This document shows positions 11,965 to 24,274 of a DNA stretch of 64,000 nt, piece after piece. Below the pieces are notes generated by a model. That model made no database searches, was not told the DNA's origin, and saw only the letters and a program-made list of their open reading frames with translations. The position numbers and the translations under genes were made by a program. Source of the stretch: Heterobilharzia americana. Taxonomy: Eukaryota > Platyhelminthes > Trematoda > Strigeidida > Schistosomatidae. The stretch's first letter is position 1. Every line of letters starts with the position of its first letter. The stretch is from the NCBI GenBank assembly GCA_944470555.2, contig OX104128.1, positions 41,275,920-41,339,919 of the forward strand, in the 5' to 3' direction.

Positions 11965-13140
11965 TAAGACTGGACTACATACACTGACTGATCATAGAAG
12001 AGCAATCAATCTAGTTTCCGCACTTTACACAGCCGTTTATTTTCATAATCACAACTATATTTAAGCAGATCTCCTCACTGAATGCTATTTGCATCCATTT
12101 GTTATGAACACACCTGATATATGAACAGAATTTTCACTAATGCAGGACTTATAAACTCAATAGAAAGCTTCGGAAATGGCACTTCGATACATAAATTTAT
12201 TTGCTACAGGCGGAAAAAAGTGCCAAGAATCCACATGAGTGGTTTTCAAACCATTTATAGTTGTCATTAGCATGACAGACTGGACTATATTATTACTTCC
12301 ATTTTAAAACGATCATATAATGTAGTACCAGATTAGTGAATTCATACAAGTGTCTTGTTGAAATGATAGTAAGGTATTGAAAAATCAGCACAATATTCCA
12401 AACGCTGACATTTACATTACAGTTCGTTAATTATGATTTGATAGGTTGTATTTCCTAACACGTTAGTTTAAACAAAAGCTAGACATCATATGATTTTGAA
12501 AATATCACTAATTTTAGCCTTACAATATGTCATAGAATTCACAGTTTACAAGATTTCAATCATACACTTAACCTAGTTGTTCGAAATCTAAAACAAATAA
12601 TAATATTGATAAAGGTAATTAAAAAAGGAATGTAAATTTTGAAAATTTCTAAAACTGGACAAGATTTACAAAAAAAATCAATCAGCTTATTAATAAAGTT
12701 CATATTTTATCCTATCATTCTTCTCTGTAGTATCTCTTTTCTTTGACCAAATATACTTTCTTATTGAGTGAAATACGTCAGAGTTAGTGGTTATATTTAG
12801 TTGAAGAAAGGAATTTCCTTGAATTTGATACCGTTTATCAAATAAAATGCTGAATGCAGAAGAAAAGGTGAGTAAACGAAACAATAGTTAAGAAATAATA
12901 TCTGGATACATACACTTTTATTAGAAGAATTATTTCAAAGATATATAACTACCTGCCAATGGACCAGAATACTGAGCAGTAAGCCACTATGTCCAACTGT
13001 ATGAATGTGAAAAATCGCCGCTAAAAAACGGAGGATATGAGTACGCTATTCGTTTCTGAACAAATATGCTTATAATGAAACCATCGTATGGACATTTTTA
13101 TGGATATAAAAAGAGAATATAAAGCAATAAAGGTAATCCA
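11965..13140. other. AT-rich stretch, no gene seen
   Basis: Only short, A/T-biased open frames. No repeat or RNA gene recognised. Confidence 0.5.
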
Positions 13141-13142
13141 AT

Positions 13143-13255
13143 TTGGAGGTTTATGGGGATTATATTGATTTCAAGGTAGTATTCGTCACGGATTGACATT
13201 AGTTTGAAGAACCATTGAAGACCTGGGAGTACTGTATATCTGCGACTACCTAACA
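13143..13255 (-). repeat. Family-A repeat, - orientation (3' part)
   Basis: The block 'ggaggtttatggggattata' then 'ttgatttcaaggtagtattc' is the reverse complement of the family-A 3' end (gaataccaacttgaaatcaa). It forms a head-to-head pair with the + copy that starts about 40 bp to the right. Confidence 0.6.
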
Positions 13256-13296
13256 GGGAGCGAATTGAATACATCTTAAAGTTCTAATGAGAATTC

Positions 13297-13612
13297 ATGA
13301 CCGGCGGAGTATAACCAAGTTGAACGTAAGAATAGGTGATCAACGAAGGCGTTGGACGAAGTTCATGCTATATCGCGAACTGACAGAAGTAGGTAAATGG
13401 TGACCATTGGGTTCCGACCCAGAAACTCGGTGGCTAAGTGCTGGCCGCCGAACCTGAAGATTCTGGGTTCGACCCCCGGTGGGATCACGGGTGCGCAGTG
13501 CTAACCAGTACCAAACTAGAACGAATCATCTGTCCAGTGCTGCCAGGCTTTCACTGGTTCTCTAAAATTGATGTCAGTCCGTGGTGAATACCAACTTAAA
13601 ATCAGTAAAGGT
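13297..13612 (+). repeat. Family-A repeat, + orientation, with tRNA-like promoter
   Basis: It contains 'cggtggctaagtgctgg' (A-box-like) and 'ctgggttcgacccccggtgg' (near-perfect B box, 13480-13500). The upstream leader 'catgaccggcgg' and the 3' end 'gatgtcagtccgtggtgaat' are shared with 784-1136. This is the best copy of the family in the window. The duplicated A-box-like segment ahead of the head suggests a composite element. Confidence 0.65.
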
Positions 13613-13615
13613 AAG

Positions 13616-14845
13616 TTGCTCAATGATATTTTGAGCTTCGAATAATTGATGTGACTTGAACTTTAGCTGTCCATATCGAGTTACTGTCTACCTCGAAGTG
13701 CAAAGTTAACCGAAGTAGGGTTAGGCTAGAAGAAGGGTAAGAACAGTCCAATCAAAACTTGGCACAAATATGTGAAGCTTATTACTGCTGGTCCGAGTTG
13801 TCTAGAGAAATGTTAATTGCCTGATTAAGGTCCTCGATGTTTAGAGATTGTTCAAAATCACTCACATTTTCGAAAGTAGATACACCTTGTACTACCTTTG
13901 AAATTTCAAGCATTTTACTAGCCTTCATTTAGTTATTGCCTCTCCTGTCAAAAAATTTCCAAATCAATATCATTCGTATGGTTCCACTCCTTCTTTGCAT
14001 GCTGTTGTGTACTGTTATGAATTTACCTGGTACACCATCATGCAAGGTTTGATATTGGTTTGTTTTTCCGTCCGTCTGTCTATCTACCAGCCTACCTATC
14101 TGACTGTCGCTTTATGAAGTTGCAAAATACATCATTTAGGCTTACTAAACCAACAATGAATATGAAATCCATTTGGTCAAAACTTTACCTCGTGATATTG
14201 ATGATATTGGCGTCCAAAACAAGGTAAAATGAAGATATAATTGGACGATGTGAAGCATTATACTGTCAGTGGTCATTAGCACTTTTAACAACCAGAAAAG
14301 ATTGACTTTAACAGTGAATTACTTTTTTGGCTAGATTTCAGATGAACCCATATCTTTGCAGTGGTCAAGTGATTCAGGTGTCTTAGCTAGGTAAATATAA
14401 AATGGGTTTGCAAGTACTGTTCAAATGATATTTAGTGATCGTTTAATAATGTATTCTAAAATCTTTTGAGTTAAATCATCTAAAAGCCGCACCGTTTTAC
14501 AAGGTGGACTGGAACGACTCAGTCGTGCTTACAAACAAGCATATTCTTGTTTGAATTCAGCAGCATCACTCAGGGAAATACCTGAATGACATTAAGCGTC
14601 ACATGCTATCTCAGGAAGTTAGACATTAGCCAAAAATCTGACAACACTCATTTTAAGATTCTATCCCCTTGTGTCTACATAATGACTTGTTCACATCAGT
14701 AGCAGATTTTTCGAGAAAGAAATTAGTCTAGTGTTGTTGCTTGTATTATTCCGTCGTTGAGAGGACCAAATTGGTCAGTCTATAATACCATATGGGCTCC
14801 TGCGTACATGCCTCAATGTGCCCTGTGTTTGAACTATATATTAAT
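13616..14845. other. Intergenic stretch, no gene seen
   Basis: No supportable coding region. A block of short 'gtctgt/ctatc' pyrimidine repeats near 14070-14105 is simple sequence. Confidence 0.45.
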
Positions 14846-14985
14846 CATGGATAGTGGCTAGCACTGTAATCCATCTTGATGCGCGTTTCGTCCTATTTGG
14901 AACTTGTCAGTTAGGTGTACCTACCTCCCGGTGAGCGATGTTGTTCCCACTAGGCTTCTAACTCGTGACTGATCACTTCAAACTC
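14846..14985 (-). repeat. Sm-alpha-like SINE, - orientation
   Basis: On the minus strand: 'gtgggaacaacatcgctcac' 'cgggaggtaggtaca', then the hammerhead core CTGACAAG with stem II TTCC/GGAC and intact GAAAC, then 'ggattacagtgctagccact' as the Sm-alpha 3' end. The first core strand has A where the conserved G8 should be, so activity is doubtful. Confidence 0.65.
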
Positions 14986-15085
14986 CAGAGCTTACTGGGA
15001 GGTAGGTATACCTAAGTGATGAGTCTCAGATAATATGAAATGAGCGTCATGTTGGACCCCACTGCTAACCACTACCCATCACTAG
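14986..15085 (+). repeat. Sm-alpha-like SINE, + orientation
   Basis: It contains 'actgggaggtaggtatacct', core GTGATGAG (C3 changed) and GAAAT, and the 3' end 'ccactgctaaccactaccca'. It lies head-to-head with the - copy at 14846-14985. Confidence 0.65.
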
Positions 15086-15089
15086 TATA

Positions 15090-16603
15090 GAATTGAAGTT
15101 TAACAAAAATATCAGAAAAGCTAAATCTCTGAGCATGTAAATTCATCAGCCTTTACTAACCCCATTTCGATAATTATACGATTAGCAAAAGAAAGCGATT
15201 TTTAGACAATATGCAATAAAACGATAAAATTGTTTAGTATTCTGTTAGTTTTGATGTTTTATCATAGAAATCTTATCACCAGGCTTGGATTAATCATTGC
15301 CACTAACTTCGTAGAGAAGTGAAGGATGTTCAAAAGTCCCATGAGTGTTAAGACAGCATTTTCCCTGCACTTGACTTTCAAGCTTAGATAAAATCCAAAG
15401 AATTTTACTCCTTGTCCTAGGCCACAGTTGTCTATTATCGGTAATTATTATCTATTACTCTACCTCCTAGAAGTGGCAAATAAACTGCTGCTTTCTTTTG
15501 AAGGTAAATGTTCTGATTTTGTCATTTCAGACTTTAGTAGACAGTGGTTAAACTATTTATTAAAAATATGGACATATTAAACCTTTCCGAACCTCTACTG
15601 TGTCGGTTTTTAAACCATGGTTAATCATTATTTCGAAATACGTTGAAATCAAGTATTTGTAAGGTTCCTATTTTGTCGTCGGAATAACAATACTAGGCAT
15701 AAGTGAACTGCAGAAATCTACCCTGAGATTTTTCATGAGTTAAGTTGATATCTGAAAACCACTGGCTGTCATAAAACACCATACAACTGTTTTGTTTTAT
15801 TTTGATCTAACCGGTCATCAGTGTATCGGATGTGATCCAGTTTACAGAATAGAAATCCTGAAGTTATCCCATAACTGACTAGTTATTTGAACAAACATTC
15901 TTGATCAACCTAAGATATATTCTTGTACAGTTGTACAGATTCTAGACATCTCAATTATGCCAATTTTAAAAAAGTGACCAGTTATAGGGAGAGAATTTTC
16001 AAAGCAAAATTATGTGTTGCCCACAATCGAAGATAGCAAATTGCACGCTTCACTTAGATATTTGTCACAGGTGAGTAGTTTTTCAACTCTTCAACTTTGG
16101 TATCAACAGGATTTCAGTTGGAAACTACTCAGTCAAGATTAGTGTCATAAATTAGTGAAATAGACTACTGAACAACTTGAGTAGCATATTTACCCGCAGT
16201 CTCTTTAAAGCCATAAATAACTAGTATCTCAATAAACATCCCGAAATTCAGTAAAACGTTTTACTTGAAATCATCTGATTTCCGTTTGAATGACTATACA
16301 TGGTGCTTGCTTATGTAAGCTTTTATTCTCATGTGATCGACTAAAACAACAACTGAGTGTGTATAACACATCTCAAACTTATTCATGTTGGCTGTAACGT
16401 CATTGTCATCATCAACATATGGTTGTAACATATTTGTTACTTCTCACTTTGCCTCTTCCACTTTCATCGCCCCTTCGCATAGATAGATACACTTCCATAG
16501 TTACTACCACCTCATTAAACATTTATTGATGGCATACTTTAAATTCCTTCTTATCTCATTACAAAAATAACCTTGATATAGGTGAAACGTTTTTGAAAGA
16601 ATG

Positions 16604-16643
<40 letters not shown>

Positions 16644-18215
16644 CATTCCAACAAAAATTATTTCTAATTTATGTGATCTTAGTAAAGTCAATGCGAATAC
16701 CAATCAGAATATTTTCAAAGTCATAGAGTTCAAATTCCTGTATATCATCGACCAACTTATACATTGAATACTTCCTTGGATAATTTTTTTCCTTCATAGA
16801 AATGTTAAACAGAGTATCGTTTTATATTTTCAAAGTGGAATGCATATTACGCTATACCTCTTTTTCAAAAAAAACAAAACAACGTTTATTACATATTAAC
16901 ACAGTTATCATGATGTTACTTTTTCCCCTATGATGTTCTTTTCAGAAAGAATTTCTTTTTTTTCTTCTGAATAGTAGGAAAATTCTATGGAGAAAAGTTG
17001 AAACTTTTTATGCCAAACTTTGTTCTTGAAACATTTCAAATATTTTTTCCTACGAACATAAATTTTTATTGAATGTAGGCGGATATAGGTTAATAACCGT
17101 CTAACAACTGATTCCTACTTTATTCATGTGTAATCTTAAACTTCATGTTTCAAGTATTTTTATCAATGTTATTTCTGAAAACTTCTTTTTAAAAAAAAAC
17201 GAATACATATGCTTCTTAACTCCAAGTTTTATTCATAAATTGAATCATTTGTTGAACTTTGAATGTACGAGGTTGCAGATACGCCTTGCCAACTACTGCC
17301 AAGAAGTACAAAACCTAAGTTCAGGGTTTTCTGCCGATTCGCTTTCAACAAACTAACATGTATAGGATAAAGTGTTAGGAGTATCTCTTACCCACCAGAT
17401 ATTTAACAAGATGATGATATTGACTAAAGCTGACAGAAATGCAAAGTTATTTTGTTCATAAGTTCAGTATTATTTCAGATGAATTGACAGACCTATTCAA
17501 CAAATGAATTCCCACTTTAACTCATTTACCAATCATTTCATTTACATTTTATTTTCAATAAGAAATATATGATCATTTTGTTTACATGAAACTGAGTATG
17601 CAACTGTCTTCTCAATTTTCACTAGTTAGAATAAATTAGGTTTATTAATTAGCTGGTTAGTAAGTGTGTCGTCTCTATCATTACTAATTGTAAGGCTGTT
17701 ATGCTTCCATGGTGAGTGAGTGAAGATTCTAGTTGACTTCCTAACACACATAAGGCATACTCAGATTATAATTTCTGCACTCTACCAACTCATAATTAGG
17801 GAGCAGAGCAGGGCATGGCATGGAATAGGTTGCTGATTTCAATGTAGATAATTTTGGTTCTCATAATTTTGTAAAAATTAGTTTCATTCATATGAGCACT
17901 TCAAATAGTTGCAGAAGATAAATAAAATCAGGTTTTAAAACATACTTTCTATTTCATGTGAAATTCTTTAGTAACAATGAATCTATAGGCTCTATAATCT
18001 TCTGAAGAAGCTGCAGTTCACGCAGTCAAATATCCAGAAAAATCCCAATTCGTTTTCCGAAACACGCTAGAACCGTATTAAAATATATCCTTATAATGAT
18101 TAAGTCAGACTCAGTGTTTAGTTTTTTCTAATGAAATTATGAAAACCATAGTTTGAATATTTACAATGTATATATAAATTATGTTGTTACTTATCGTAAA
18201 AAAACTAGCTACTAT
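15090..18215. other. AT-rich stretch, no gene seen
   Basis: It holds one TA tract (16607-16641) and several strong-looking splice acceptors such as 'gattttgtcatttcag' near 15530. None opens a convincing coding exon. The 76-residue frame at 17126-17356 is lysine/asparagine/phenylalanine-rich and not supported. Confidence 0.45.
16607..16641. repeat. (TA)n microsatellite
   Basis: Uninterrupted TA tract of about 35 bp. Confidence 0.95.
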
Positions 18216-18375
18216 ACCTCAGTGGCCTAGTGGATAATGCTCTAGCGTTTGTTCTTACAGCTCAGGTTTTAGTTTGAATATCACTCGAAAGAAGGCAGGT
18301 AAGTCCAGCTGATGAGTCCCAAATAAGGTGAAACGTGTTCCCTGGATTCCACTGCTAGCCGCTACCCATTACTAT
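18216..18375 (+). repeat. Sm-alpha-like SINE with near-complete hammerhead
   Basis: 5' tRNA-like part 'tcagtggcctagtggataat' (A box), degenerate B box 'ggttttagtttgaatatc', then 'agtccagCTGATGAGtccc' 'aaataaggtGAAACg' and 3' 'ctggattccactgctagccg'. Both core strands (CUGAUGA and GAAAC) are intact at 18308-18335 and stem I (GUCCAG/CUGGAU) pairs. The cleavage triplet is UCC instead of GUC and stem II is weakened, so cleavage is probably impaired. Confidence 0.75.
18302..18350 (+). ncRNA. Degenerate hammerhead ribozyme (type I, Sm-alpha)
   Basis: Catalytic core nucleotides are present, but the NUH cleavage triplet before CUGGAU reads UCC, and stem II contains wobble pairs and a mismatch. By analogy with Sm-alpha ribozymes it would act in cis on its own transcript. 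Here it is most likely inactive. Confidence 0.5.
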
Positions 18376-18628
18376 CATACACCAAGTAGATTGAACAAAA
18401 TCTTGCCTTAAATAACTACAAGAAATCATATATTTGAAGCAAATTTGTTTTTTAACTGGTGGTTCGATCATATTCCTCACTTAGTTGAGTTCTGAATATA
18501 TAATCAGGGGGTTTTGGTTTCTTACTCAGGTGTTATTTAGCCTACAAATATCACCTGTCTACATTAAGACTAATCATTCAAAACAAGGTTACGAAAGACA
18601 GTAAAATTAAATAGCTATATAGTAGAAC

Positions 18629-18758
18629 AATTGATTGACTGGTTTAGTGAAGTCATTGAAGTGGCTTGCCACTCGACTGATGCTGAGAAGACGACCTACT
18701 TAGAGGGAGTAAAAGTCGTAACAAGGTTTCCTTAGGTGAACCTGCAGAAAGATCATTA
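18629..18758 (+). pseudogene. 18S rRNA 3'-end fragment (degenerate)
   Basis: The stretch 'gattgactggtttagtgaag' leads through 'gctgagaagacgacctactt' to 'gtaaaagtcgtaacaaggtt' 'tccttaggtgaacctgcag' 'aaagatcatta'. This is the universally conserved 3' end of eukaryotic 18S rRNA, ending at the ATTA of the 18S/ITS1 boundary. Relative to the invariant form the last about 50 nt carry at least three substitutions, including in the normally unchanging CCTGCGGAAGGATCATTA block. Only about 130 nt of 18S is present and no 5.8S or 28S follows. It is therefore a dispersed pseudogene fragment and not an active rDNA unit. Confidence 0.8.
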
Positions 18759-18759
18759 C

Positions 18760-21700
18760 GAGATATCCCTAAATATATTGTACCTCTTGACAGACAAATT
18801 GAGAGGATGTCATTCATATGATAAGATGGCTACTTAAGAATTTATATGAGTAGCTAAACTTGATAAGTAAAATCTTTGGTAGACTGATTGTATAAGGTAG
18901 TTTTGCTTTCAATCAGCACGCAACACCGACAAATATGCTACAGTAAATCTTAAAGTACAGCTTTAAATTTCTTGTAGTCTACTTGGTGACCATCAGTAGA
19001 ATCCATGACTAATCAGATAGGTATTATAACATGTCCTATGTGTCTCAAAACTACGCTAAAACTAAGCAAAAAATACCCATCACTGTGACCCAAATCGCTT
19101 GATCGGCTACATAGCATGTGCTTCAATCTACTACTGAAAACGAGTTCCGAAGATTACAGATACACCTTGTCAATGAGTTCAGATTAGCATGTTACCTAGG
19201 TCAATAGTCTTCCTATAGATTAACGACTTAAAAACTTTAAATACCAATTTAATAACTTTTTCTTTTCATGAGCAGTCACCTCAATTTTCTGGAACAAATA
19301 ATTTTCTTTCATGTTCACTTTTTGTCCTTATCTAATCTGGTCTATAAAGGTAATATGCATTCCTGATACATAATCAGAACAACTGACCTTGACATGATTT
19401 CATTTTATCTTATGATTGTAAATATTTCTGAACATTTCATTTTTTTTCGTCAGTTGACATTTTTAACATTTTTCTTTCTTTCAAATCCGCATTCTTTGAT
19501 GGTTGTTGATGAAAAGGGTGGCAAAAAAGATGAGTGAAAAAATATTTGTATATGAGAGAGAGAGAGGTAGAACGAAAGAGAAAGGTGAATATTTCTAATA
19601 TGATAATTAATTAGGCCATCATTACATTTTACCTCAGAATATTTTGTTCCAGTATTTCAAAATATGGGGTGATAAGATGGAAGATATGTAGTGTACACTG
19701 TCGATTTTCTTTCTTTGTAGCCTTAATCAGCTGGTGAAGACATTCCTTAGTATAGTCCATAGTGGAATGTAAAAATCAAAATAACGTATGATATGTAGTG
19801 AAACATTCAAAAGCACCTAAGCCACATAGTAAAGGATATATTTACGGTTTAACTTTTCTAAAAATCTATATTTATAAGTTTACATAGTATGGTTACAGTG
19901 ATTACTTAGTAGGCGAAAACTGATATTGTTATAGATGTTCCCTGAAGTGCCTAGATCAAGTTTGTAATATACCTACTATGATACACTTTCTTTCTTATCA
20001 GTTGTTCGAAGACATACGGCAACAGACCTTGTTTGAAATTAATTTTGTGTTCGTATCAATCAATTTCGAGGTCCCACACTTTAATACTGAGCTTTCTGTC
20101 TCTAGTTACTAAGTTCAAAGTAAAAAGTCATGAGATGTCACAAATATAATTTTAGAGGTGACCGATTCAAAGACTAATTTTTCTGATGGTAGACATTGTT
20201 TATTTCAGCTATCCTTTTTGGTTTTTAAAGACATTCTGTTTGCTTCATGATATCAGTCACACTGTTAATGAACTTCACTCGATATGATAAGCTGACAATC
20301 TTACTATGACTGAAGGAAACTGTTTCTTTACTTGATCAGTATCAATAGTTTGATGTTTGATGTATAGATAGAGTATTTTGATAGGCTGTAAATTACTTAT
20401 CTATTTCCTCGAATAAATATTAAAAGTCAGTCAGTAATTGACAGAATTTTGATTCTTGTAGGACTCCTAGATTAATGATCTCATAACTCAACGAGTCTTG
20501 ATTATTCCTAATGGTTTCGTTATTTTGCGGACCAGTGTTTTTACTCCTAATGAGTGAAATCTGTACTACAAGTTTACTGTAGCATATTTTAACCCTTGCA
20601 TAATATTGAACCATTTGAAAATAACTGTCCTATTATTCATGACTTTCTTCCATTTATCATTTGAATAACGTCGTTCATGGTGACAATAAAAGAACAGTGT
20701 GAGAAAATATATTACCTCAAGGTCATATAGACACTTGAGGAATTTATGTACAGTTTGAATCTCTAGATGTTATTTGTAAGTAAACCATTTAAACTTATCA
20801 GTTTAAGCAAAAATAAACTTTAAATGAACATAACATTAATATTCAATTAACAGTTGGCTAGAATTCCGTTGATCTAAACAACCTTTTGCTGATGCTTAAT
20901 AGTCGAATAAATCTTAGTCTCAGTGTGTATACTTTTATAGGATTTATTGTCATCTAACTCCCATAACAACTAACTGACTACCTGAATCGAAAACAACACA
21001 CTCAGATAATTATTCAGTAATCTAGTCTAAGACAAATGCATCGCCTGAATGTAATAGATCCTGGTGAGTTTCACTGTTCCCATTGAAACCTGAAGTAAAT
21101 ACATTACTAAAACTTGACTACAAACAGTTCTGATGAGTCTATTCACAGAGCCTTTGCTGCTGATGATGACTGTGGTGGATTTACTTTTGCTTGTCAACAG
21201 CGGTAACAATGAAGAGACTTCTCCAAAGAATATTAAGATTTTGTGCTATATAAAAAAAACCTTATTGAGCAGTACGATTGCGACTAACATTTAGTAAGCA
21301 CTTGCAAACTATATATATACATACATCATAGAAAGTTGACTTTGAATAATCAAGATTCATGGAAAAGTAGGAAAACATTTACTCATCTAGTACGGTTGCA
21401 CCAAAGTAGGTCCGTGTTAACAACTCTCAGGATCTTTTTTCGAATCCAGTCACAGTTGAATGTTGTTTACGTCAAACTCAGTGATCACTGATGTATAAAT
21501 AAATTAATCAGTTAGTTGGTTTAACCACTAAATAATAATAATTGGTAATAATCAATGACTATTCAGTTTTTACAAATTGAGGTTATATTCTATTACCTTA
21601 CATCTCGAAATAATGTTTCGAATGGTACTTGCTGTAATCAGATCATATTCTGCTTTCATTTACATGAATTGTAATTATACTTCTCTATTAACCGAATTTT

Positions 21701-21862
21701 AAAATGTTTAGAAACTACCTTTGATTTTGAATATTTCTTAGAGATTAATTAGCATGGTTTCCATTATTTGTATAACATTTAACAAGAGCTATCTCTTTTA
21801 ACCTTTCCTCAGAATATGGATTTTCTGTGAGGAATAAACAGACATTGTGAATACTCTACGTA
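18760..21862. other. AT-rich stretch, no gene seen
   Basis: A short GA-rich tract lies at about 19550-19590. No coding exon, tRNA or clear repeat could be supported. Confidence 0.45.
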
Positions 21863-21965
21863 GCTTATTGAGCCGGAAACCCGGTGATTGACAGTTCAAA
21901 CCCTCCCGTGGGTCAAATTTTCATTTCACCTTCAGTCATCACTCTGTATCAAAAACTTATGTTTT
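21863..21965 (+). repeat. Family-B tRNA-derived SINE, + orientation
   Basis: Head fragment 'gagccggaaacccggtgatt' 'gacagttcaaaccctcc' (B box AGTTCAAACC) followed directly by the family-B tail 'attttcatttcaccttcagt' 'catcactctgtat'. Head and tail are in the same orientation here, which defines the normal order of the family. Confidence 0.6.
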
Positions 21966-22129
21966 GATACTTGTAATTTCCTGTTGCTACACTGGATCAA
22001 ATTAGTCGACCTCTGTCGGCAAATAGATTTCAATACGGATACCTTGATAATGATCAGTACCAGTCGCTTCAAACACTATAATAGCACGGAATTACACAAG
22101 ATCAATAAATGTTAAATGATACTCGTTGC

Positions 22130-22290
22130 ACAAGAGGTGTCTCATGTGACTATGTAGGATATTGGGTAACGACTTACATCCGTCTTCGAGTGCCAGAGGG
22201 AACACTGTAGTTCACCTGGGTGCAAGCAAATCCAGCTAATGAGTGCTTAGTAGGGTGGAACGCACACTCGCGATCCCATTGCCAGATTCA
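22130..22290 (+). repeat. Strongly diverged Sm-alpha-like repeat
   Basis: 'aggtgtctcatgtgac' and 'agcaaatccagctaatgagt' 'gcttagtagggtggaacgc' follow the Sm-alpha order (A-box region, stem I, core). Both core strands are mutated (CTAATGAG, GGAAC), so the ribozyme is dead. Confidence 0.4.
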
Positions 22291-22295
22291 TTCAA

Positions 22296-22849
22296 GTAAA
22301 TTAAAACAGTTGTGAATAAATTCTAATATACTTAGACAACTGATAGACTTCTATTAAACTTATCACCATTCATAAATGGAGGTCAGTAATTGGTACTTAG
22401 CTTATCTACTAAAGTATAAAGTGGCAAATAAGTTGTCTTATTTCTTAAAAATACTGCAAACTGGTTTCCAGGTAAACCGCTTTCTTCGGAAAAAAAACAT
22501 TTTTAGCCTCACAAATCATCGTATCGTTGATTTTTTTAAACTTCAGTTTTCATTCTCTGTATATTGTGAAATCAGCCATGAGCCGACTAAACATAACCTA
22601 TATTTGAATCTTTCTTTATCGTCAACAATAATGACATATTTCAAAAGTTGATGCAACGGTTTATGACATTTTATTTCCCTCGTCTGCAAATAATTTTGTC
22701 ATTAATTCGTGCTACTCATGAGTAAGATGTTATTTACAAAGTCATTTTCCTGCTGGACTGATACTAAAAGAGTGGTTTTCAGAAATATCTTCCTAATGGT
22801 TAAAAATTATCATTTATTGCATTCTGATAGGTAACATTCAGAGTGTATA
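22296..22849. other. No supportable feature
   Basis: A 91-residue + frame at 22376-22651 has an isoleucine/phenylalanine/serine-rich composition, no splice context and no recognisable motif; I do not call it a gene. Confidence 0.4.
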
Positions 22850-22995
22850 CTGTCAGCCAGATATGGTATAGCTCAAGCAGATGATTCATAACACAGAGAT
22901 TAACTGTTTAGTGTGATTGCTGACGAGTCTCAAATAGGATGAAATGCGCATCCTCGATTCCACTGCTAGCCACTGCCCATCATTACTGTACACAG
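22850..22995 (+). repeat. Sm-alpha-like SINE with intact hammerhead core
   Basis: The 3' half is typical Sm-alpha ('ccactgctagccactgccca'). The 5' half is strongly diverged from other copies. The ribozyme region is described separately. Confidence 0.65.
22912..22960 (+). ncRNA. Hammerhead ribozyme-like sequence, core intact
   Basis: CUGACGA (22920-22926) and GAAA (22941-22944) keep all conserved core bases. Stem II (GUCU/GGAU) pairs with two wobbles. Stem III has U-A where other copies have C-G (bases 22945 and 22950), a pair-preserving change. The triplet before the expected cut is AUC, which fits the NUH rule. Stem I is the weak point: the 5' strand UGAUUG does not pair well with CUCGAU. 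Activity is uncertain. Confidence 0.5.
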
Positions 22996-22999
22996 AGAT

Positions 23000-23354
23000 C
23001 AACTCTTGAAAACTAGAAGTAAAAACTGGGTATGACATTTAGTGACATTTAATCAGCGGTGAAAATCTCTCTGGTACAATGCAGCAAAAGACACTTTGAT
23101 ACTACTATGTTTCACAACTAAACTATTCCAGTCAGGTTTCCAAAGCAGGTGTTGTAATTCACAGATCCATGTCATATTCAGAACTTCAGTTTCTCAGAAG
23201 ACACTGGCAAATGCGTTTAAGTAAACATATACTAAGGACATTTGATAATCAGTGAAAATTCATTGCAAAAGAGTCTTGACTTCAAATAAACTATACAATG
23301 CATGAGCACAATTTGAACAAAATAATACATATGTCAAGAAATAGTTTCAGATGA

Positions 23355-23397
<43 letters not shown>

Positions 23398-24080
23398 TTC
23401 CGTCTAATCATAACTTTATTCATTGGTTTTCTTCTCTCATCAATCAACCTAGGCATAAAAAGTCCGAAGAAGGCTGTAAAATAATCATCCGTCAGACAGC
23501 AGACGCTGATGAACACTTTTTCAAAGCATTGAGAGGATTGAAAGTGGATGTTTCAGTAAGTTGATGGAAATAGTAACAAATGTAAATTCCTTGCAACATT
23601 TTAACAATATCAGCATAACAGAGATTTTAATATATTTTTGTGTGATATCTGAGAGTCAAATAAAACCAGTGGAAATTGTAAAGTACCTAAAATCTATCCC
23701 ATTACTCTCTATAAAAGAAATTTACTTCACAATCCTTCTCAGAAGCTAATACTCAATCCCTGAATTCTCTTCAAATCACTAGTCATAGACTTGTTAAACT
23801 TCTAGCTTGTAAATTTTACATGACATTTCAGTTTTAGCCAGAATCATTCAGTCTAATGAAACAGCTTTCTTTACAGCCTTATTTATTTACTTGTTTTCTA
23901 TCGGATAAAGATTCTACTACACAAATGGTCGTAGCTGATTCGTTAAGACGGTTGACATTCGTACAGATAGCAGCAGGCTGAAATGTTGATTCATCTGATA
24001 ATTATTCTAATATTCTGATGAAGCTTTGGCTTATGTACTGAAATGTCCAGAAAAATCTTGTTAGGATTTTCTAAACACAA
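23000..24080. other. AT-rich stretch with one TA tract, no gene seen
   Basis: The two short open frames near 23334-23516 and 23561-23749 lack motifs; the first runs through the TA tract. Confidence 0.45.
23359..23394. repeat. (TA)n microsatellite
   Basis: Uninterrupted TA tract of about 36 bp. Confidence 0.95.
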
Positions 24081-24082
24081 TG

Positions 24083-24262
24083 AGATTACATATTTTATAC
24101 TGGGCGATGATGGAAGGTGAAGACCTGAATCGCGGCCGGACTCGAACCGGCGACCACCGCGCTACCGGCCAGGTGCTCCACCAACTGAGATACGACGTTC
24201 GAATGCTAACCAGATTTTATTTCACTTCAATCACCAAGGGTTTTACCCGACTATCATGTTAA
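24083..24262 (-). repeat. Family-B tRNA-derived SINE, - orientation
   Basis: On the minus strand: 'tatctcagttggtggagcac' (A box) and 'gtcgccggttcgagtccggc' (perfect B box GGTTCGAGTCC), then the tail 'cttcaccttccatcatcgcc' 'cagtataaaat'. Upstream of the head on the same strand is a reversed tail-like piece ('gattgaagtgaaataaaatc'). Internal Pol III promoter elements are unusually well preserved, so this may be a young copy. Confidence 0.7.
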
Positions 24263-24274
24263 TTTGTGACGCGT

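Noticed and set aside
18629..18758. Active rRNA gene
   Set aside because: Only the last 130 nt of 18S is present, with substitutions at invariant positions and no 5.8S or 28S downstream.
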